From Marmoricola sp. Leaf446 (GTDB lineage Bacteria; Actinomycetota; Actinomycetes; Propionibacteriales; Nocardioidaceae), in contig NZ_LMRF01000006.1 in NCBI RefSeq assembly GCF_001424755.1, forward strand, positions 1 through 64,000: a stretch of DNA of 64,000 nt, read 5' to 3'. The notes beneath the pieces are model-generated. The model was not told the DNA's origin. It was given only the letters and a program-made list of their open reading frames with translations, and ran no database searches. Shown here one piece after another: positions 60,202 to 64,000 of the stretch; positions within the stretch are counted from its first letter, which is position 1, and the number at the start of each line of letters is the position of its first letter. A program made the translations under genes and the position numbers.

Positions 60202-62285
60202 CCCAGCTCGGCCGGGTCGACCTCGACCCGGAGGTGGGGCAGCTTGCGGGTCGACCGACGGGCCTGCAGGTCCTGCAGCGCGCGCGACAGCGCCGCCCCG
60301 CCGGAGCGCGGCACCCGCAGCACGTAGCGCTCCTGGTCGACGTCGACGGTGCTGTCGCGCGGGGGCGGGACCGGGACGGGACCGAGCACCTCGGCGCCGG
60401 GCGGGAGCTCGAGCGCCGCCAGGCCCTGCTCGAGGTCGGCGGCGGTGCCGGTGAGCGTGGCCACGCGCGAGGCCGGGGGCAGGTGGGCGGAGTGACGCTC
60501 CTCGATCTCGCGGCGGGCCAGGCCGCCCGGGTCCCAGCGCACCAGCGCCTGCAGGCCGGGGTGGGCGGGGTCGCCGACGGCCATCACGCGGCCGCCCTCG
60601 GAGGCGGGCCTGACCAGGGCGGCGGCGTTGGCCCAGCGGCGTACGGCCTCCTCGGTGGCGCGCAGGTCGGCCCGCCCCAGCAGCAGCCAGGTGTCGAGCA
60701 GCAGCACCGCGGCGTAGCCGCCCTCGGCGGGCGGCTCGGCGCCCGGTGTGGCGACCACGACCGCGGGGGCCGAGGACACGCCGTCGAGCACCCGCTCGCC
60801 CGAGGAGGACTGCCGCACGGTGACGCCCGGCAGCGCGCGGCCGATCTCCTCCGCGGTGCGGGCGTCGCCCAGCACGGGGGCGCGCAGGCCCGCGTGGCCG
60901 CACTCCTCGCACCGCCACCCCGGCGCGGGGGTCGCGCACCAGGCGCACTCCAGCGGGCGGCCCGGACCACGCTGGCGCAGCGGCCCCCGGCACACCGCGC
61001 ACGTCGCGGGCGTGAAGCAGCGCTCGCAGACCAGCCGGGTGGCGTAGCCCACCCGTGGCGCCTGCACCAGCACCGGGCCGTCGGCGACGGCCTCGCGCAG
61101 CAGCCGCAGCGCCTGCGAGGGCAGGCGGGTGCGGGCACCCGGGTCGCGCGACTCCGCCAGGGGGTCGGCGCCCGCGACGTCGACCGCGATCCGTTCGCGC
61201 ACGGTCTCGCGGGGCGCGGCGACCTCGTGGGCCCAACCGGTGCGCAGGAGGTACTCCGCCTCCACGCTGCGCGCGTGGCTGGCCAGCACCGCCCCGCACC
61301 CCGTGGCCTGGGCCCGCAGCAGCAGCACCTCGCGGGCGTGGGGGTACGGCGCCCGCGGCTCGTCGTGGAGGTCGTCGCCGTCGTCCCAGATGGCCACGAG
61401 CCCCAGGTCGCGGACCGGCGCGAAGGCGGCGGCCCGGGTGCCCACCACGATGGGCACCGCGCCCCGGCTGACGGCCAGGAAGGCGCGGTAGCGCTTGGCG
61501 GGACCGGCGTCGGCGGCCAGCACCACGTGGCCGCCCGTGCCGAGCCGTGCGGTCAGGGCGGCGTCGAGCCGGTCGAGGTCGCGCCGGTCGGGCACGCAGA
61601 CCAGCGCGCCGCGGCCGGCCGCGGCGGTCGCGACGGCCGCGTCGGCCAGCAGGGCCGCGCCGTCGTCGCCCGGCAGCACGGTCCACACCGCGCGGGGCGA
61701 CTCGCCGGCGGCCAGCGCGGCGACGACCCCCGCTCCCCCGTCGTAGGCCGCCCAGGCCTGCGGCTGCGGCGCGTCGGGGACGGGCGCGGGCTCGCGGGGC
61801 GGCTCCTTCTCGACGCTCGCGTGCCGGGCCGGGACGGCCAGCCGGAGCACGTCGGAGCGGGTGCCGGCGTAGCGCGCGGCGACGTCACCGGTGAGCGCGG
61901 CCACCTCGGGCCGCAGCACCGGCTCGGCGGAGACCACCCGGCGCAGCGGCTGCAGCCGACCGGTGTGGCTGGTGGTCGCGGACCGCGCGAGGACGAAGCC
62001 GTCGACGTCCTGGCCGGCGAAGCGCACCTTGACCCGCACGCCCGGCTGCGCCGCCTCGGCCAGCGGCGCCGGTACGGCGTAGTCGAAGGGCCGGTCGAGG
62101 TGCGCGAGCGGCACGTCGACCAGCACCCGGGCGACCGGGTCGACCTCGGCGAGGGGATCGGGGGTGCGCTCCTGGGGAGGCCTGGTGCGACGCACCACCT
62201 CGCGCACCCGCGCCGGCGCGGGCAGCAGCGAGAGCTGCTCCTCCTCGGCACCGGCCGGGTCGGGCGGAGGCGAGGGCTCGGTCAC
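60198..62285 (-). CDS. priA: primosomal protein N' (PriA-like, apparently without ATPase)
   Basis: 695 aa. The N-terminal 3'-binding domain (VLVDVPLAHLDRPFDYAVP) and the zinc-binding region with paired Cys (LVCERC, CAVC, CAWC, CEEC, about 415-455) are those of PriA. The helicase Walker A is replaced by AVWTVLPGDDGAALL and the DEAH-type box reads IWDDGDDLHDEP, so ATP-driven unwinding is doubtful. Loss of these motifs is known for actinobacterial PriA-like proteins, hence not a pseudogene. The start is GTG; an 11-bp inverted repeat overlaps it. Confidence 0.88.
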   Translation of the reverse strand: MTEPSPPPDPAGAEEEQLSLLPAPARVREVVRRTRPPQERTPDPLAEVDPVARVLVDVPLAHLDRPFDYAVPAPLAEAAQPGVRVKVRFAGQDVDGFVLARSATTSHTGRLQPLRRVVSAEPVLRPEVAALTGDVAARYAGTRSDVLRLAVPARHASVEKEPPREPAPVPDAPQPQAWAAYDGGAGVVAALAAGESPRAVWTVLPGDDGAALLADAAVATAAAGRGALVCVPDRRDLDRLDAALTARLGTGGHVVLAADAGPAKRYRAFLAVSRGAVPIVVGTRAAAFAPVRDLGLVAIWDDGDDLHDEPRAPYPHAREVLLLRAQATGCGAVLASHARSVEAEYLLRTGWAHEVAAPRETVRERIAVDVAGADPLAESRDPGARTRLPSQALRLLREAVADGPVLVQAPRVGYATRLVCERCFTPATCAVCRGPLRQRGPGRPLECAWCATPAPGWRCEECGHAGLRAPVLGDARTAEEIGRALPGVTVRQSSSGERVLDGVSSAPAVVVATPGAEPPAEGGYAAVLLLDTWLLLGRADLRATEEAVRRWANAAALVRPASEGGRVMAVGDPAHPGLQALVRWDPGGLARREIEERHSAHLPPASRVATLTGTAADLEQGLAALELPPGAEVLGPVPVPPPRDSTVDVDQERYVLRVPRSGGAALSRALQDLQARRSTRKLPHLRVEVDPAELG

Positions 62286-62308
62286 GGCTGCATGCTCGCA
62301 GCCGTGAC
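62281..62308 (-). terminator. hairpin between metK and priA overlapping the priA start
   Basis: GTCACGGCTGC-ATGCTC-GCAGCCGTGAC is a perfect 11-bp inverted repeat with a 6-base loop. It lies 45 bases after the metK stop and covers the priA GTG start (62283-62285). It could terminate metK transcripts or hide the priA start in read-through mRNA. Confidence 0.5.
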
Positions 62309-62352
62309 CGACAGCCCCGCGGGGAGCCCGGGCGCCGGTCCCGGGTGCGGCG

Positions 62353-63555
62353 TCAGACGCCGGCGACCTTCTTCAGCGCCTCGGCGCGGTCGGTGCGCTC
62401 CCAGGTGAACTCGGGCAGCTCGCGGCCGAAGTGGCCGTAGGCCGCGGTCTTGGCGTAGATCGGGCGCAGCAGGTCGAGGTCGCGGATGATCGCCGCGGGA
62501 CGCAGGTCGAAGACCTCGAGCACGGCCTTCTGAATGACCTCGTCGGGGACGACGCCGGTGCCGAAGGTCTGCACGAAGACGCCGACCGGCTGGGCCTTGC
62601 CGATGGCGTAGGCGACCTGGACCTCGGCGCGGCGGGCGAGCCCGGCGGCGACGATGTTCTTGGCCACCCAGCGCATGGCGTACGCCGCGGAGCGGTCGAC
62701 CTTGGACGGGTCCTTGCCGGAGAACGCGCCGCCGCCGTGGCGGGCCATGCCGCCGTAGGTGTCGACGATGATCTTGCGGCCGGTGAGACCGGCGTCGCCC
62801 ATCGGACCGCCGACGACGAAGATGCCGGTCGGGTTGACCAGCACGCGATGGTCCTCCGAGGGGATGTCGAAGCTCGCGAGCACCGGGCCGATGACGTGCT
62901 CGACGATGTCGGCCTCGAGCTGCTCCAGCGACACCTCGGCGGCGTGCTGGGTGGAGAGCACCACGGTGTCAACGCGGACGGGACGGTCCTGGTCGTCGTA
63001 CTCGATGGTGACCTGGGTCTTGCCGTCGGGACGCAGGTAGGGCAGCGTGCCGTCCTTGCGCACGGCGGTCAGCCGCTCGGAGAGCCGGTGGGCGATGGTG
63101 ATGGGCAGCGGCATCAGCTCGGGGGTGTCGTCCGAGGCGTAGCCGAACATCAGGCCCTGGTCGCCGGCACCCTGCTTGTCGATCTCGTCGGCCGAGGAGC
63201 CGACCCGCGACTCGTGGCCGTGGTCCACGCCGGCGGCGATGTCGGCGGACTGGCCGCCGATGGCCACCTGGACGCCGCACGAGGCGCCGTCGAAGCCCTT
63301 GTCGGAGGAGTCGTAGCCGATGTCGAGCACCTTCTGGCGGACCAGCTCGGCCACGGGGGCGTAGGCGGTGGTGCGCACCTCGCCGGCCACGACGACCAGA
63401 CCGGTGGTGAGCAGCGTCTCGACGGCGACGCGCAGGGTGCGGGTGTCGTCGTCGTGCGCGAGCAGGTAGTCGAGGACGGTGTCGCTGATCGCGTCGGCGA
63501 TCTTGTCGGGGTGACCCTCGGTCACCGACTCGGAGGTGAAGAGACGTCCGGTCAC
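62353..63555 (-). CDS. metK: S-adenosylmethionine synthetase
   Basis: 400 aa. Makes SAM from methionine and [19 protein letters not shown] (7-22), [12 protein letters not shown] (about 130) and [19 protein letters not shown] (about 275-293) cover the ATP, metal and methionine sites. The GTG start has GGAG upstream. No SAM riboswitch-like structure is seen in the 73 bases before it. coaBC lies upstream on the same strand. Confidence 0.97.
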   Translation of the reverse strand: MTGRLFTSESVTEGHPDKIADAISDTVLDYLLAHDDDTRTLRVAVETLLTTGLVVVAGEVRTTAYAPVAELVRQKVLDIGYDSSDKGFDGASCGVQVAIGGQSADIAAGVDHGHESRVGSSADEIDKQGAGDQGLMFGYASDDTPELMPLPITIAHRLSERLTAVRKDGTLPYLRPDGKTQVTIEYDDQDRPVRVDTVVLSTQHAAEVSLEQLEADIVEHVIGPVLASFDIPSEDHRVLVNPTGIFVVGGPMGDAGLTGRKIIVDTYGGMARHGGGAFSGKDPSKVDRSAAYAMRWVAKNIVAAGLARRAEVQVAYAIGKAQPVGVFVQTFGTGVVPDEVIQKAVLEVFDLRPAAIIRDLDLLRPIYAKTAAYGHFGRELPEFTWERTDRAEALKKVAGV

Positions 63556-63628
63556 GGGTAGCTCCTGGAGGTGGAAGATCGGGGGTTCGGCAGCGACGGC
63601 AGAGCCTAACCGAACCGTCCTGGTGGGC

Positions 63629-64000
63629 TTACGACGTCTCGGTGCGTGTCGACCCGGCGGGACCGGCCCCGCGCAGTGCCACGACGCGGTCCCACACGAC
63701 GTGGGCCAGCGCCGACTTGGAGCCGTGCGGCACGGGTGCTGCTCCCCCGTCGCGGTCGAGCACGACGGCCTCGTTGTCGTCGCTGCCGAAGACCGCGCCC
63801 CCGCCGACGTCGTTGACGACCAGCAGGTCGCAGCCCTTGCGGGCCAGCTTGGCGCGGGCGTGGTCCATCACCGAGCCGGCGGCGTCGCCGGTCTCGGCGG
63901 CGAAGCCGACCACGACGGTGTCGGGCCGTGGCCGGTGGGCTGCCAGCCCGGCGAGGATGTCGGGGTTCTGGACCAGGTCGATCCGCGGTGAGGACCCGTC
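63629..64000 (-). CDS. coaBC: phosphopantothenoylcysteine synthetase/decarboxylase, C-terminal part (cut by window edge)
   Basis: The last 123 codons of a gene that continues beyond the window. [51 protein letters not shown] and a C-terminal [16 protein letters not shown] match the CoaB (phosphopantothenate-cysteine ligase) domain of the bifunctional CoA enzyme. The N-terminal CoaC half is not in the window. Position upstream of metK matches Actinobacteria. Confidence 0.9.
   Translation of the reverse strand, partial: DGSSPRIDLVQNPDILAGLAAHRPRPDTVVVGFAAETGDAAGSVMDHARAKLARKGCDLLVVNDVGGGAVFGSDDNEAVVLDRDGGAAPVPHGSKSALAHVVWDRVVALRGAGPAGSTRTETS

Noticed and set aside
60198-62285. priA as a pseudogene because helicase motifs are missing
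   Set aside because: The frame is intact over 695 codons and zinc-site cysteines are kept; loss of ATPase motifs is known in actinobacterial PriA proteins.
63556-63628. Possible SAM riboswitch upstream of metK
   Set aside because: Only 73 bases separate metK from coaBC and no SAM-aptamer blocks or terminator stems are visible.

Overview
The window is a very GC-rich bacterial chromosome segment with dense, mostly minus-strand genes, frequent GTG/TTG starts and 4-base stop/start overlaps. The gene order is the one known from Actinobacteria: infC-rpmI-rplT-rRNA methyltransferase-pheS-pheT-argCJBDFRG-argH-tyrS, followed by the coaBC-metK-priA-def-fmt-rsmB-rpe-ribD/E/BA/H-hisE-hisG block. Protein style, a Crp-like site and leaderless starts suggest a Nocardioides-like member of the Propionibacteriales. 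The genus is inference; no 16S sequence lies inside the window.

Layout. 1-461: two tandem promoters and the leader of an rRNA operon that is transcribed leftward out of the window. 462-6633: an FMN hydroxyacid oxidase, tyrS, a TIGR03086 protein, a secreted phosphodiesterase, a DNA glycosylase and argH. 6656-10886: glycerol uptake and catabolism (glpD, divergent glpF-glpK) lying between argH and the rest of the arginine genes. 11018-18753: an eight-gene arginine operon (argC, an ACT-domain protein, argJ, B, D, F, R, G) in which all seven junctions are 4-base overlaps. 18754-19176: no gene, but a 144-bp unit duplicated in tandem that folds into long hairpins. 19177-27335: a redox and regulator segment (ABM monooxygenases, IclR regulator, SDR epimerase, GMC oxidoreductase with small subunit, large D-lactate-dehydrogenase-like flavoprotein). 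27372-37787: pheST, an orphan PAS kinase, a two-component system whose kinase is continuous with a DUF4173 membrane protein, an rRNA methyltransferase, rplT, rpmI and infC with an AUC start.

38091-43223 holds SseB-like, membrane, PLP, kinase, GTPase, GNAT and PH-like genes. 43207-46610 holds hisG-hisE and an orphan type VII-secretion-like trio. 46705-50312 is the riboflavin operon under an FMN riboswitch. 50558-64000 is the rpe-rsmB-fmt-def-priA-metK-coaBC backbone, interrupted by plus-strand inserts (TetR/luciferase-like ORF, YeeE/YedE transporter, MFS) and a minus-strand secreted subtilase.

How the parts work together. The arginine genes complete the route from N-acetylglutamyl phosphate to arginine, with ArgR and probably its operator in cis. 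The rib genes make lumazine and riboflavin, supplying the FMN/FAD used by the many flavoenzymes here. The glp genes feed glycerol into triose phosphate. A recurrent feature is a TANNNT hexamer 6-7 bases before the start codon in about a dozen genes, which indicates widespread leaderless transcription.
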